Shown: positions 23,483 through 36,679, counted from the first letter of the stretch. The stretch: 64,000 bases of DNA from Parasponia andersonii (GCA_002914805.1 JXTB01000179.1:76611-140610); one strand, 5' to 3'. Made by a program: numbers and translations. The notes: a model not told the origin generated them from the letters alone.

Positions 23483-25328
23483 ATGTCTCTTCTCAATAAA
23501 GGAGGATCAATTTCTCGTCCACCATTGCTAGATGGAACCAACTATCCTTAATGGAAGACCAGGATGAGAGCATTCATCAGAGCACTCGACATAAAGCCTT
23601 GAGGTCTATTCTTACAGGTTGGTCGCCTCCTGTTTTCAGAGTTTATGATGGAACAATCTCATTGAAATCCGAGATTGACTGGTCATCTCAGGATGATATG
23701 CCGGCAAGTTACAATAACAAAGCTCCACATGCCATTTTCAATGGATGTGATAATAGCAAATCAAGTTGATTTCTTCATGTGAAACCGCCAAGGAGGCGTG
23801 GGAAATCCTTCAAACTCATTTTGAAGGCTTGGGTGATGTAAAGCGTAATAAACTCACATCTCTTACAACTAGATTTGAGCAAATACGTATGGAAGAAAAT
23901 GAATCTTTGTCTCAATTTTATACAAAACTGTGTGATATTGCTAATGAATCGTTTGCTCTTGGTGTAAAGATTCCTGAAGCTATTCTAGTAAGAAAAATTG
24001 TTAGGTCTTTTCCTAATCATTTTCAACCCAAGATTGTTGCAATTGAATAGAGCAAAAATCTAGACATCATGAAGGTTGAAGATTTGATGAGTTCTCTTCG
24101 AGCATTTGAAATGAATATAATGGTAAGAAAGAAAGAGAAATTCATTGCTCTTAAATCCTCACAAGAAAATGTTGGAGTGACAAATGAGGAAGAAGATGGC
24201 GACGAACTTGCTTTACTTATAAAAAATTTTAAAAAGATCTTAAGGAAAGTAAGCAAGAACTCTAGATCTGTTTCATCCTCATCCAAATCAGGTAAGGCCT
24301 TCTCTAAATCTCCTGATTCTTTTAACAAGAAAGGTGAGCAGTGCAGAGAATGCCAAGGATTTGGGCACATACAATCTGAATGTGCAAATACTTTGAAAAA
24401 GAAGCCTAAATCCTTCGCATCAACTTGAAGTGATGAAGAATCTGAAGGCAGCCAAGAATATGACAACAATGTAAGTAATCATGTTGCTTTTGTTAGTTCA
24501 TTTTTTCCGAGTAATTTTTGTCATGTGCAGGAAAAATTAGTTGTTTGTTATACAGTCTCGGAAGTTGATGACAAAGAATTGCCTTTGACTGAATCCGAAT
24601 CTGATTCGGATACTGATGAAGATTCACTTGGCGATGCATACAAAAAACTGTATGCTCAATGGGAATGTATTTGTGCTAAAAACCGTGGTCTGGTAAAAAC
24701 CAATTCTCTTTTGGTTGAGTATAAAGAAATTTTTTTTAAAAGAATTCAAGAACTAGAATTAACTATTGATAAAAAAGAAAAAAGATTAAAAGAGGTTTCT
24801 ATGGAACTTAAGAGAACAATGAAATCTCTCAAAATGCTTAATTCTGGTTCATCTCAATTAGATCGTATTTTGACTTCTAGTAAGTTTTCTAGTGATGTTA
24901 CTGGACTTGGTTTTAAAGGTGAGTGTTCTTTCACAAAAACTGTTTTTGTGAAAGAATCGGTTACTACTCCTGCCAAAACACTAGTTGTTACAACAACAGG
25001 TTCAAAGAAAATTGTTGCACCCATCAACACATCACTTGTTGCAACAACAGGATCTCGTTCAACATTCAAAAATGGCCTTGGTTTTGTACCATCAGCAGCT
25101 AAATACAGCAAACCTATTGCAACAATAGATTCATTCATAACAAGCAAAGGTAAGAGATTCATACCTATTTGTCATTTTTGTGGTGTTAAAGGTCATATTC
25201 GACCTAGATGTTTTACCATGATGAGTTTATTAGAAAACAATTATTTTAAAAAGTCATTTTTTGATTCTCCTCAAAGAAAAACTCCAAAACCAAAAATTGA
25301 TTTAAAAAATAATGTCAGAAGGATATAG
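23483..25328 (+). pseudogene. Gag polyprotein of the Sirevirus-like element (broken)
   Basis: Starts MSLLNKGGSISRPPLLDG (ATG 23483), a typical copia gag opening, but a TAA interrupts it at the NYP-W site (about 23550) and the frame then shifts. The UBN2-type capsid region follows (CETAKEAWEILQTHFEG, about 23780; QFYTKLCDIANE; 23766-24050), then a CCHC zinc knuckle CRECQGFGHIQSEC (about 24342). A long extension (24525-25328) has an acidic patch (ESESDSDTDED), a Lys/Glu-rich coiled coil, VATT-type repeats and a second knuckle CHFCGVKGHIRPRC (about 25170). Such a long gag tail is a Sirevirus trait. There are at least four disruptions. The normal product would package the RNA genome. Confidence 0.88.
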
Positions 25329-28300
25329 GTAAGAAAGTCTGACCTTAATTGTTTTGCCTTTTTTACTTGTCTAAAAGCTGGTGCTACTAACTCGTGGTAT
25401 TTTGATAGTGGTTGTTTCATGCATATGACAGGTGACAAGTCCATCCTGACAAACTATAAGATTGTCACTGAAGGTATGGTGACATTTTGTGATGGTGTGA
25501 GGGGGAGAGTTCTCGGCATTGGAACTCTCAACATTGATGGTTTTTCGAAACTGAAGATGGTGATGCATGTAAAAGGTCTGAGGGCTAATTTGATTAGCAT
25601 AAGTCAACTAGGTGACTTAAATTTGAATGTGCAATTCACTAATGAACGGTGTCAGGTCTTGAACATTTCAGACTTGGTCACTTGAATTTCAAAGCACTAA
25701 GAAAACTGGGAAATATTGGTGCTTTTCATGGTTTACCATCTCTTGGTAAACAATCTTCTGAAGTTTGTGGACCATGTCAATATGGAAAACAACAGAAATC
25801 CACACACAAGGTGATTCAACAGATTTTAACATCAAAGGTATTGGAATTAATACATATGGATCTGATGGGTCCTATGCAAACAGCAAGTGTGGCAGGTAAA
25901 TATTACATCTTTGTTTGTGTTGATGGTTTTTCTAGGTTTACATGGGTTGCGTTTTTGAGAGAAAAATCCAATACTTTTGATGTTTTTAAGAGTCTGTGTT
26001 TGAAACTAAGAAATGAGAAAAATTGTATCATTGGCAAGATTATGAGAATAAAAAGTGATCATGGAAAGGAATTTGAGAATTCTGTTTTCACTAAGTTTTG
26101 TGATGATCATGGTATTGCTCATGAGTTTTTTTCTCCTAAAACACCACAACAAAATGGTGTTATGGAAACGAAAAATCGTAACTTGTAGGAAATGGCTCAT
26201 GTGATGCTAAATAGTAAGAGATTACTAAAGAAGTTGTGGACTGAAGCAATCAACACGGCATGTTATACCATAAATCGTGTTTATTTGAGACCAGGTACAA
26301 AAATGACACCATATGAGATCTAGAAAGGAAAGAAACCCAATGTAAGTTACTTTTATATCTTTGGTAGCACATGTTATATTTTGAATGATCATGAACACTT
26401 GGGTAAGTTTGATGCAAAAAGTGATATTAGTATATTTCTTGGTTACTCTAATAATAGTAGGGCATATCGTGTGTATAACATGAGAAGCTAAACAATTATG
26501 GAGTCTACTAATGTTGTTGTTGATGACTATAGTGATTTTTCTGAATTTTCAAAGGAAGAAATTATAAATAGTTTTACTGATGAAACTGATGATTCAACGG
26601 AATTAGTTGTTGCAACAACTAAATCTACTGAGGAATCTGATGTTACAACAATAGAATCACAGGCAGTTTCTTCTAATCCAGAAATTCTTGAATTATCCAT
26701 TGAGGATGTTGAGTCTCTTGAAAATCTTTCTAGAAAAGAACCACCAGAGTGAAGAAAAATCACCCAAAAGATCTCATTCTTGGTAAGCTTGATGATACCA
26801 TGGTCACAAGGAAAATGTACATAAATCTCACTCAATATGTTTGCTTTGTTTCTATGGTTGAGCCTAAGAATGTCAAAGAGGCTCTACTTGATGAGTTTTG
26901 GGCAAGGCTATGCAAGAAGAGTTAGAACAATTTTCTCGCAATGATTTTTGGACTCTTGTTCCTAGACCTAATCATTCAAATGTCATTGGTACCAAATGGA
27001 TTTTTAAAAATAAGTCTGATGAATTTGGTAACATTGTGAGAAATAAAGCAAGATTGGTTGCCCAAGGATATACTCAAATTGAGGGCATTGACTTTGATGA
27101 AACTTTTGCTCCAGTGGCTAGATTAGAGTCTATCAGGTTACTTCTTACAATAGCTTGAGTCATAGGTTTCAAATTATACCAAATGGGTGTTAAAGTGCTT
27201 TTCTAAATGGTATTTTGAATGAAGAAGCCTATGTTGAACAGCCCAAAGGATTTGAAGACCCACATTTGCCTAATCATGTTTTCAAATTAAAAAAGGTATT
27301 ATATGGGTTAAAGCAAGCTTCTAGGGCATGGTATGAGAGATTGACAATTTTCTTGATTGAAAGAGGTTACAAGAGAAGGGGAGTGAACAAAACACTTTTT
27401 ATCAAACACTTTGATTTTGGTATTATTATTGCTCAAATATATGTGGATAATATAGTGTTTGGCTCTACTTCTAACTCTAAAGTGCAAGAGTTTGTCAATC
27501 AAATGAAAGAAGAATTCGAGATAAGCATGGTTGGAGAGCTCACATATTTTTTGAGTTTACAGGTTAAACAGCTTGAGGATGGCATTTTCATTTCTCAAAC
27601 CAAGTATGCCAAGAACCTTGTTTTTAAGTTTGGTCTTGAAAAAGCCAAACAATTTCGCACCCTATGAGCACAAGGCTGAAATCGATAAAAGATGAAGAAG
27701 GGGTATGTGTTGATCCAACATTGTACAGAAGCATGATAGGTAGTCTTTTTTACCTTACTACTAGTCGTCCTGATATTAGTTACAGTGTTGGTGTGTGTGA
27801 AATATACCAGAGTAATCCTAAGGAATCTCATATTACTAGTGTTAAGAGAATTATTCGCTATATGAGTGGTACTCTTGATTATGGTATTTGGTATTCTAGG
27901 GATACTAATGTGAATCTTGCAGGATGTAGTGATGCGGACTGGGTAGGTAATGCATATGACAGAAAGAGTACAAGTGGTGGTTGTTTCTACCTTGGAAACA
28001 ACTTGGTTTTATGGCACAGCGAAAAACAGAATTTGATTTCTCTACGTTGCTGTTGGAAGTTGTTGTACACAACTTCTCTGGATGAAACAAATGCTTGCTG
28101 ACTATGACTTTGATATAGATGTTATGACTGTGTTTTGTGATAATACAAGTGCAATAAACATTTCGAAAAACCCAGTGCAACATTCCAGGATAGCATATAG
28201 ACATCCGTCATCATTTTATAAGGGAATTGGTTGAGAACAAAATAATCATTTTAGAACATGTTGAGACCGAAAAGCAGATTGCAGACATTTTTACAAAAGC

Positions 28301-28360
28301 CCTTGATTCTATAAAATTTGATTCCTTGAGGCAAGCCTTAGGAATCTGTTGTGTTTAAGT
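25329..28360 (+). pseudogene. Pol polyprotein: protease, integrase, RT, RNase H (broken)
   Basis: Copia order. The protease has SWYFDSGCFMHMTG (about 25390), a DSG active site. The pre-integrase zinc region is shortened (HFRLGHLNFKAL, then CGPCQYGK). The integrase core keeps its Asp in LIHMDLMGP (about 25855), Asp in KSDHGKEF (about 26055) and Glu in QNGVMETKNR (about 26160). A non-conserved linker with a VVATT repeat follows (26498-26752). RT has [21 protein letters not shown] and LYGLKQASRAWY, but the catalytic YVDD reads YVDN (about 27441), so polymerase activity would be lost. RNase H (27664-28350) shows DADWVGNAYDRKSTSG. At least five frameshifts or stops interrupt it. Confidence 0.9.
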
Positions 28361-29092
28361 TTCTTATGTTTTTGTGTTTTTCAATTTCAGCCAAAAATGT
28401 TTCTTTTGAATAAAAAGATGTTGATAGAGATAAAGAGTGTATAAGGAGTTTAGATAATGTCTTTTTAATTTTTGTTGTAAACTAGATTGTTTAATTATTT
28501 TGAATTGTTGTTATTTTGACATTGAAATCTCCAAATTCTTAAATCTTAATGAATTTTTTGGATTGATTTTTAGCTGACCAATTTTGTATTAATGATCTCT
28601 TAAAACCTAGCTGTAGAACAGGTCCTATAAATAGAAAGAGCTACCTACTTTGAAGTGTGAAAGCCGTCCTTGAGTAATTTGGAACTCTGTATCACCAATA
28701 TGGAGAGGATAATCTACCACAGAAAAGGGCTACCTCAGAGATAGTGTGAAAGCTACTATCATGGGTACTTAAAATAAAGGCAGTAAAAAAAAATAGAAAA
28801 AAACACTGTCTGCTTCACTTGTCGCAACATGTCAAAAACTTTCCTGTTTTATTCTAATCAATCAGTTTCCTGATTTTGTGTATGGGAAATCGCCAAAAAT
28901 TCTGATATGAATTTTAAATTTCCTAATTTGATGGCTAATTGGTTCTATAAATATGGCCTAATTGAATGAGTTAATTTTTAACCTAATTTTTCTCTCACTC
29001 GCGCTAACTCTTTTTGCCTCCGCTTCAGCCGTTTTTTCTTTTTCTTTCTCTCTTCTTGTTTTTGCCTTGAGTTTCAGATTTTACACTCAACA
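28361..29092 (+). promoter_or_regulatory. Pol-ORF3 spacer with candidate internal promoter
   Basis: This 730-base non-coding spacer holds two CTATAAATA boxes (28624-28632 and 28945-28953). The second is followed, from about 28990, by a C/T-rich tract (TTTTTCTTTTTCTTTCTC and similar), like the pyrimidine-rich leaders of plant promoters. The ORF3 start codon is at 29093 in a strong context (ACAATGG). Together this looks like a promoter and 5' leader for a separate ORF3 transcript. No expression evidence is available here. Confidence 0.45.
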
Positions 29093-30150
29093 ATGGTGAA
29101 GACTCTTGGTGGTATTGCTTTAAAAAAACTTCAGACTTCTTCACCTACTGTTAAGACAACTCCCATGAAGAAGAAGAAAACGAACCTTCCAGGTTCATCC
29201 TCTGCCTCTGCCGAAAAACTTCAATCTAAGGTCTCAAAACCAGTCATTGTGCCATACAAAGTGGTGGCACCTGTTTCTCCACCTCCGGTTGTACCAAAAC
29301 CAGAGCCCATTAAAGAAGTGGAAGACTTGGGTGAAGATTCCTCTCAAGCTGATCTAATGACGAAGCCACCGTGGAAGCCAAAGATGTTGTCGGTGCCAAT
29401 GAAGAGGAAGAAGCTAGAGATGATGAAGGTGATGATGAGGTTGATCAATCCGAGTCTGATGATACACCTCCAGCACCTATTGCAACAAAATCGACGAAAG
29501 CCCCAAAATCTATTGTGGCTACCAAATCGATTCCATCCTCGTCTGTTGCAACACCGGCAAAAATCAAGAAATCTGGAGGAATGAAATCCGTTGCAACAAA
29601 GGCTGTTACTTCTAAATCATCAAAACCTGATGATGTTGCAACAACTATCAAAGTCACTCCTTCAGTGAAGTCAAAAAAGCCTATTCCAAAGAAGAATGAT
29701 GCTTCAAAATCTTCAAAGGCTTCTAAAGTTGTTGCAACAACTTCTAAACAAGTTGCAACAACTATTGTCTCTGTTCCATCCGCCTCTGTTCCCGTTGCAA
29801 TAATGCCATCTAAAGCACAATCTAACATTCTAGAAGAGCCTGAAAGTTCAGAGAATGGTGATGATGATGAACCTGAGATTGAAGTGTCCGAATTATCAAA
29901 GGACAAGGGCAAAGCTGTTCAATCCGACACTCCTAAAGGGTATGTTATTTCTCAAGTCTATTCTACTTCGTTTTATACCATTCAGAATGAAGCTTTGATG
30001 AAAGATTATGGAAAAGGAATGTTTTCGGATGAAAGAAACTTCAATCTGGATTCATTTAAGTCCTTAGGAATAGTCAAAATTCTTAAGGATTTTCAGTGGA
30101 TGAAAACCGTCAAAATTCCAAGAATTCTATTGCAATATACATAAAGATAT
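29093..30150 (+). pseudogene. Third ORF of the Sirevirus-like element, N-terminal part
   Basis: Begins MVKTLGGIALKKLQTSS (ATG 29093). The product is highly charged and low-complexity: basic N-terminus, acidic patch (NEEEEARDDEGDDEVDQSE, about 29392), then a Ser/Lys/Pro-rich part with many (V/I)AT repeats encoded by the palindromic DNA motif (29479-29795), and a more ordered segment (GYVISQVYSTSFYTIQNEAL). A frameshift lies near 29355. The nested element enters at 30151-30155, and the other half resumes at 37717. Extra ORFs at this place in Sireviruses are often called envelope-like, but nothing here shows an envelope: I see no signal peptide or membrane anchor. The function is unknown. Confidence 0.72.
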
Positions 30151-30155
30151 GGCTG

Positions 30156-31920
30156 TACTGGTTAAATTGACCTAACACTTAGGAAAATTATGCATGCATG
30201 CAGATATGGAAAATACATGATCATATCATGAACACAGCGGAAAACTTAGCGGATTTAGGTTTTAAAATTTTTACATGAAAAAAGTTTTCATAACCATTTA
30301 ACACATATGCATCATATACAGGATCATGTACAACATAAATAAAATCTAGATACAAAACCCTAGAGATGGGATTAGGGTTTACCTCTTATAGCGTGTTCCT
30401 CTTTTATCTCCTTATTGATGGTGATCAAACCTCCAACACTAGATTTTCTTATCTATGCTCTTGCTCTTGATTGATGAGATGAGTCGGTACCAAGTTGAAA
30501 CCTTCATTAGAGAACGATCAAGAACACCTTCTTGATCCTATGGAACACCGGGATGTGAGATGAGACTATGAGATTATAGGAAACATTTTTCTCTCTCCCT
30601 TAGCCTAGGTTGGCCGAAATCTCTCTCTCTCCCTATGCCTTATGCGTGTGACTCTCTCAAAGTTACTGTGTAGTTTTTTCTCTCATAAATTTTATATATA
30701 TGGGACCAAAAACTGCTAACCCTAGTCCAATTAGGATTGGGCTTGTTCTCCAATTTGGGCTTTGGGTGTATTTTTATAAATATGTCTAACTCATGAAACT
30801 TATTTACACAGTTTTGTGAAACTAATTTCATAAATACCACCAACCAATTAATAAGCTTAATTAAGCTAGACAAGGGACCTAATGGATCCAAATAATCTAA
30901 GCTCCAATAATATGATAAAGACATAATAACTCTTATTATGGTATTTATATAAATATTACTAGTAAAGGAAACACTCCACTAAATGCTCAATACTATATTC
31001 TTAGATTAAATATCCTACCTTTTATAGAGATTTAATCAACTAACCTTAATTAACCAATCCATCTAGCATATTCTATACCACATATATAATCCCTATATAA
31101 TGTCGTAGTTGGATAGGTGAAATTACCGTAATACTCCTCCAACACCTATTTACCTTTAAGTTACCATCTTTCTATCAAGGAATAATGTTGTTGATAATTT
31201 TGTTCTTAATGGCCATTTAGACAAAATTATCAACCAATTCACAAAGTGAATACTAAGATCTTAGATTTAATTATTCCATGAATCTTGAAAGAACCTAAAG
31301 TGGCATTAATATATAGTGTCCTTAACTATTTGGTGTTCCCATCAATTCATAAGCCATAACCTCTAATATGTCAGAGTTCACCTTTAACTTCATAGAGTTA
31401 GTATTTTAACAAATCAAAAGGCTATAACCCACGAAAGCAAGTCCAATCAAACATCAAGGATTAAGATTTATATGCTAAGAGCTAGTTTATGATAATATAA
31501 GAATTGAGTTATGACACTCCAATTCTTTATATTACTTGGTCCAGTTTAATACACATAAATTGTTTATGTTGTATTAGTATTTCTATCAGAAGTCAGATAC
31601 TTCAATGATTTGAGACACATCATTCCCATTGAGATAGACAAACACTACAACTTATAGTAAATAAAGTATTCCATCTTTATTTACAGATTGTAGACTACTT
31701 TATTTAAACTTAGATAAAGAAATAAGTCTCCCCGTAATTAACACTTAATCATGTTTGTTTCTTTATACATATATAAAGTCATAGAATCTTTTTCAGATGA
31801 ATAAACTATTGAACTAAGATAGTTTAATCTAGCAAATATCATAATTGCATTTAAGAGAAAATTGTTTATACTCAAAAGAGTAAAATTGGAAATCTACTTT
31901 TGAGGGCAAAAATCTCAACA
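30156..31920 (-). repeat. 3' LTR of the nested copia element
   Basis: Starts (minus strand) TGTTGAGATTTTT at 31920 and ends ...CAATTTAACCAGTA at 30156, about 1765 bases, with the final CA changed to TA. A TATA-like CTATAAAAGG is at about 31016-31025 on the minus strand. Relative to the family copy at 44242-45709 it holds about 300 extra bases (roughly 30560-30850), so that copy is deleted or this one has an insertion. Confidence 0.88.
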
Positions 31921-31931
31921 ATCTCCCACTT
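31921..31931 (-). other. Polypurine tract of the nested copia element
   Basis: On the minus strand AAGTGGGAGAT stands directly before the 3' LTR start TGTTGAG. GTGGGAGATTGTTG is the common junction of plant copia elements. Confidence 0.85.
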
Positions 31932-32037
31932 GTCCAAAAAGTAGTTACTAAAAATAACATACTAAAAATTCCAAAATGTTCCAAATGACCAAAATTAATA
32001 AAAGAAAAAACTAAGTGTTCAACTAACAACTTAATGA

Positions 32038-33598
32038 CTAAGAAAAGCAATAAAGATCATAAGCTCTCTCTTCATCATTTTCTTGATGGACTTCTATCTC
32101 ATCCTCCAGAAAGTCTCCACTTCTGCTGATGAAGATAGTATTCGTAGATTGTCTGTAAAGAATGTAGCCCTTCTCTTCCTTTGGATAGCCAAATAGAAAA
32201 TACTTTTCTGAATTCTTGTCAACTTCGTCTCCCACTTTCTTGCACGCGTATACTTCGCAACCCCATACTTTTAGATGCTCTAAGCTTTCTACATAGCCCA
32301 TCCATATCTGAAAAAGTGTCGAAGCAACTCTATCTGATGGAATGAAATTGAGGATATACGAAGCTGTCCTTAAAGCATAATTCCAGTATCTATAGGATAG
32401 CAACGACTCCTTGTACATCAACTCTATAGTTTGCTTGAGTCTAATGTTGTACCTCTCAGTAGCTCCTATACGACTATACTTATAGATAGTCGCATATTCA
32501 TAAGGAATAGCAAAATTGGCTAGTGTTGGCCTCAGTAGGTTTCGAAGAGAATCCATATCTTCATGTTTGGCTTCAATCTTGAACTTCTTGACCTTGGTGT
32601 CATGTTGCATTCGCACCTTACTATCGAACTCATGGAAAGCATCTGAGACTTCATCATATCTCTTGAGAAAATATACTTGACCGAAGTCCGAATATTCATC
32701 AATAAAGGTGATAAAAAATGTATGCTTGTTGTAGAAAACTACCTCCATAGTTTCATAGATATACACATGTACGCACTCTAAACATGCTTCAGCTTTCTCA
32801 TAACGAGTAGCAAGAGGATGCTTGTACTTTACAGGCTTCTTGCTCATAGTCTATGTCGTTGCTGTTGTCTACTTCAGGCAAGTGACCCAGCTCCATAAGT
32901 CTGCGAATTTCTGAGCATGGCATGTGTCTGAGTCGCTTATGCCAATCGATGGTGTTGCACTCCTTCCTAATGTCATTCACCATCTTTTGGAGTGTAGTAA
33001 TACTCATGATTGAAGATGACGTACTTTATGGCTTTGGGGTTAGGACATAAAGTCCATTCTGCATTTCTCCCACACAATAAAATAGATTATTATAGAAGAC
33101 TTTCACCTTCTTGTCAAACTCGAAGCAATAGCTTTCTTTAAACATCTTCGATAACGAAAGAGCATTTAAACTAAATTCCAGTACATAATAGCAATCTTTC
33201 AAGATCATGGAGCTATCAACGATCTTGAGGTAGGCATCGCCTATGCCCTTCATTCGAACTCTTCGATTGTCTATCACTTCCACGTCACAACCAACATCAT
33301 TTAATTGATTTGGTTCAATGAACCATTTCTTGTCGTTGTAGATATTGACACTAGATCTTGAGTTCACTAGCCAGAGATCTCTTTTATCCTTAGTAGAGAG
33401 TGATTTTCTTGGCCTCCTAAACAACCTAACTACCGGAAAAGCTCCTGACCTCTTTTCAGTAGAGGTATCCTTATGTTGATTATTGTTCAAACTCTTTGAA
33501 TGCTGAGATGTCTCCATAAATGTCCTCATTTTACTCCTTATACTGTATTCCTTTGTCTCTTTCCTCTTTCTAGAAACCTTGTCCATCCTATGAAACAA
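32038..33598 (-). pseudogene. Copia protease and integrase remnant
   Basis: On the minus strand: a degenerate protease segment (33026-33598) where LWLVNSRSSVN replaces the usual DSG(A/C) active-site region; a pre-integrase zinc segment DWHKRLRHMPCSEIRRLMELG (its His residues visible, 32798-33007; shown only in part); and an integrase core and C-terminal region (32038-32847) with FITFIDEYSDFGQVYFL (second-strand core motif), ATERYNIRLKQTIE in place of VxERxNRTL, and LKVWGCEVYA. The usual Asp in the SDNG motif is not evident. The frame ends DLYCFS and is followed within ~120 bases by the polypurine tract, so RT and RNase H were deleted cleanly. The element cannot move without help. Confidence 0.85.
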
Positions 33599-36500
33599 TA
33601 TTTCCTCAAACTACATAATAATAAGATTCTCAATTAGACAAATGTCATAAAATAAATCCAATCATAATCAAATTTAATGAATTCAATTCACAATTAAATT
33701 CTGTAGATTTAATTCTCAATTAAACACATAGGGAAAAACAATCGAATAAAAACATCTTTGTTTTGATTTAATTTTGCAGTAAGATGCCTCAACAAGGGTG
33801 TTCATTATCTTAAGTAAGATAATAAATACCTCAACAAAGGTGTTAATTATGAGGAATGAACTTTGACAAAATCACCAGCTCTTATGATTTATCAATCAAA
33901 GTAACTGATTTAAAATTAGTAGACAATTCGTGCAAAATATTGGAGTATATTTAGAGTAAAATAAGAAAACATAAATGTTATGACATTTAATCAAACAGAA
34001 GATTATGTGTTATACTCTTATTGGTCATTTGGAAACTAAGAATAACTATGGACAAGTATGCAAATTATGATCCTCCTAGTACTCGACTAAGTTTGCTAGT
34101 TTATCTGAATATAATGTAATTTAGAATACTTAACATTAAATCTATCAAGATAAAATACTTGTATAAGAATCCCTAATACTGTCACAAATATTCAAGGTAT
34201 TTTAACCTACCATAGATCACAAGTTATCTACGGGTAATCATGTGAATCTATAAGTTAAATGTGAATAATTCACTTTAGACAAAAAGACAAATATCTCATA
34301 TTCCAATTTGCTAATTACCCTGTTTATCGGTCCATAGAATTACTAACATACCTCCTACAGGAGGTTAATAGCATTCTATGTTGAGTGTGTAACCATCATT
34401 TCAATTTACAAGCTTTCTTAAACAATACAGTCTCCTACGGGAGATCAGTACGTAAAGTCAACTTGCAAATTTATCTTAAGAGACTCAATACCAGTAATAC
34501 CTAGATAATAACCTTCCTACGGGAGCTCAGCAAGATTCTGAGGTGAGGCACATCTTTAGAACCATTGAACCAATGATGGAGACCATAGATATCTCATACC
34601 CGCTCCTACTCAATCTTTTAAACTTTAGGAATCCTGATTTTATTCAGTTATCTAACTTATTTAGTAACCACAAAATCAACTACGTATATCCAATTATGCG
34701 ACTTAAAGAGAATGAGCTAATTTAAGACATTATGACATATTATAATAAACATGATACTATGATCAAAATAATTATTGTCTAAAGCCAAAGTACTAACACT
34801 ATAATACTATATATCTCATGTATATAAAATTAGACAATAAAAGCACACAGGATGTAACGATCAAGTAAGAAGGTCTGTAAATTATAAATCATTCAACCAA
34901 AATTTTTCCAGAAGAAAATTCAATTATTTAGTCAATAATCTTTCAACCAAAGATAAATAATTGAAATATTGTATTTAAACCAAGTCCTGTATTAAACATT
35001 AGTTTTAAAAAATGGACTAAGAAACTTTAACCGCTAAATTATTCAACAAATAATTTAAAGATTCTTATAATAGAATTTAATCAAATTAAATTCCAAGTGC
35101 ATTTATAAAAATAAATAAACAGTTATAAAATATATATATTTTTGTATAAAAGTTTTACAAATAATTATAGATACAAATAATGAATATTAACAACTTTATA
35201 AACATTCATTAATTTTCACAAAATTAATCCTTTCAAAACTAAAGAATGGTTTAAATAATTTTGGATTAAAATATCAGAATTTAAAATCCTCTCACTCAAT
35301 GTAACAATCATATCAAATGTATTTTGTAAAAACATAATTATCTTATAATTATCAAAAGGCCTTTTATCNAAATATTTTAAATTATTAACTTATTAGGATA
35401 ATTTAAATAATTAGAAAATAAATCATATTTATTACCTAATTATTAATTAATTAAAGAATTAATTAATTTATCTAATCCTATCTTGATCTCATTAAGGTAC
35501 TATCTTAAACTCATTAAGATCTAAAATGGATAATAAAAGATAATTACTTTTAATTATAGAAATCCTATTTCTATAACTGTATATAGAAAAGATTAATTGC
35601 AATATTCTAAATTAGGAAATAATTAAAACTCTTTTAATTAATCCTAATTAATTAGAAACTTATAACTCATATAATGTTTCTATATTTATCTAGTATTTAT
35701 ATCTAATTATAATCAAATAATTCTAATAATTAAATAAAGATCATATCTAAATTTAATTGTAATAGAAATATAATCATTATTAAATTTCTATTATTAATTA
35801 ATATTATTTTAATTATAAAAGGATATAACTTTTCTAATTAATTAATCTCATTAATTAGTAAAGTTACTAATCTAATTAGTTTTCTTTAACTATATTTCAA
35901 TTACTATAATTAGAATAGTTACTAGATAAATAGTTATTACAATTAACTACTGAATATTAATCTAATTAAATTTAAATCATTTCTATCCTAATTAATCTCA
36001 TAAATTATGAATTTAAATAATCTATGGATAGTAATTATTTAAATCTATTCTCATTAGATTTAGTTTCGAATTAAATTCAAAAACTATATCTTAATTTAAA
36101 TTAAATTTAAATTAAAGAAAATTACTAAATTTAAATTATTCAAATTTAAACCATCATGATTTGTGGATAATTATCTAATCATATTTAATCATATTAAATA
36201 TCAAATTAATTTGAATACTTGTTATTTATTTAAATTCGAAATTTGAATAAAACTGATAAGAAATCTTATCTAATTTCAAAAATTAGTAGATATCCTATTC
36301 AAATTCAAATTAACTATTAGATTTATCAAGACAATATCTAATCATATCTAATCTTATTAAATATGTAATTAATTTAAATAATCATTTTCTATTTAAATTC
36401 AAAATTCAATTAATAGAGATAATATAGGAAATCTTATCCTATTTCAAAAATTAATAGATCTCCTATTTAAATTCAAATTAACTATTAGATAATATCCTAT

Positions 36501-36670
36501 CTATTTAATTAATTCAAATTTAACATTATCCTAAAGTAAATTAAATTTAAAATAGGATAAATCAAACATAGATAACTATCCTAATCTAATTTGAATAGTT
36601 TCCTATTTTAAAATTTGAATTCAAATTAAATAATTATCTAATTAATTAACAAATTAATTAATTTAGAAAA
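33599..36670. other. AT-rich internal region with hairpins and ~168-bp repeats
   Basis: This lies where gag and leader are expected in the nested element, but no gag-like reading frame is visible. Small direct repeats (CCTCAACAA-GGTGTT near 33788 and 33832) and three CTCCTACGGGAG-like palindromes (34351-34364, 34431-34444, 34514-34525) sit in its left third. The right part (35380-36660) is almost only A and T. It contains a block (AAATCTTATC then ATTTCAAAAATTA) at 36261 and 36429, a 168-base period. The same repeats with a 169-base period occur in the related element (46760 and 46929). An undetermined base (n) is at 35369. Confidence 0.65.
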
Positions 36671-36679
36671 AAAACTGGT

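Noticed and set aside
24854-25162. Minus-strand ORF across the gag tail, and similar ORFs at 26527-26835 and 29445-29912
   Set aside because: Shadows of the VAT-repeat coding segments: the palindromic motif reads as Val-Ala-Thr-Thr on both strands, which keeps the reverse frame open.
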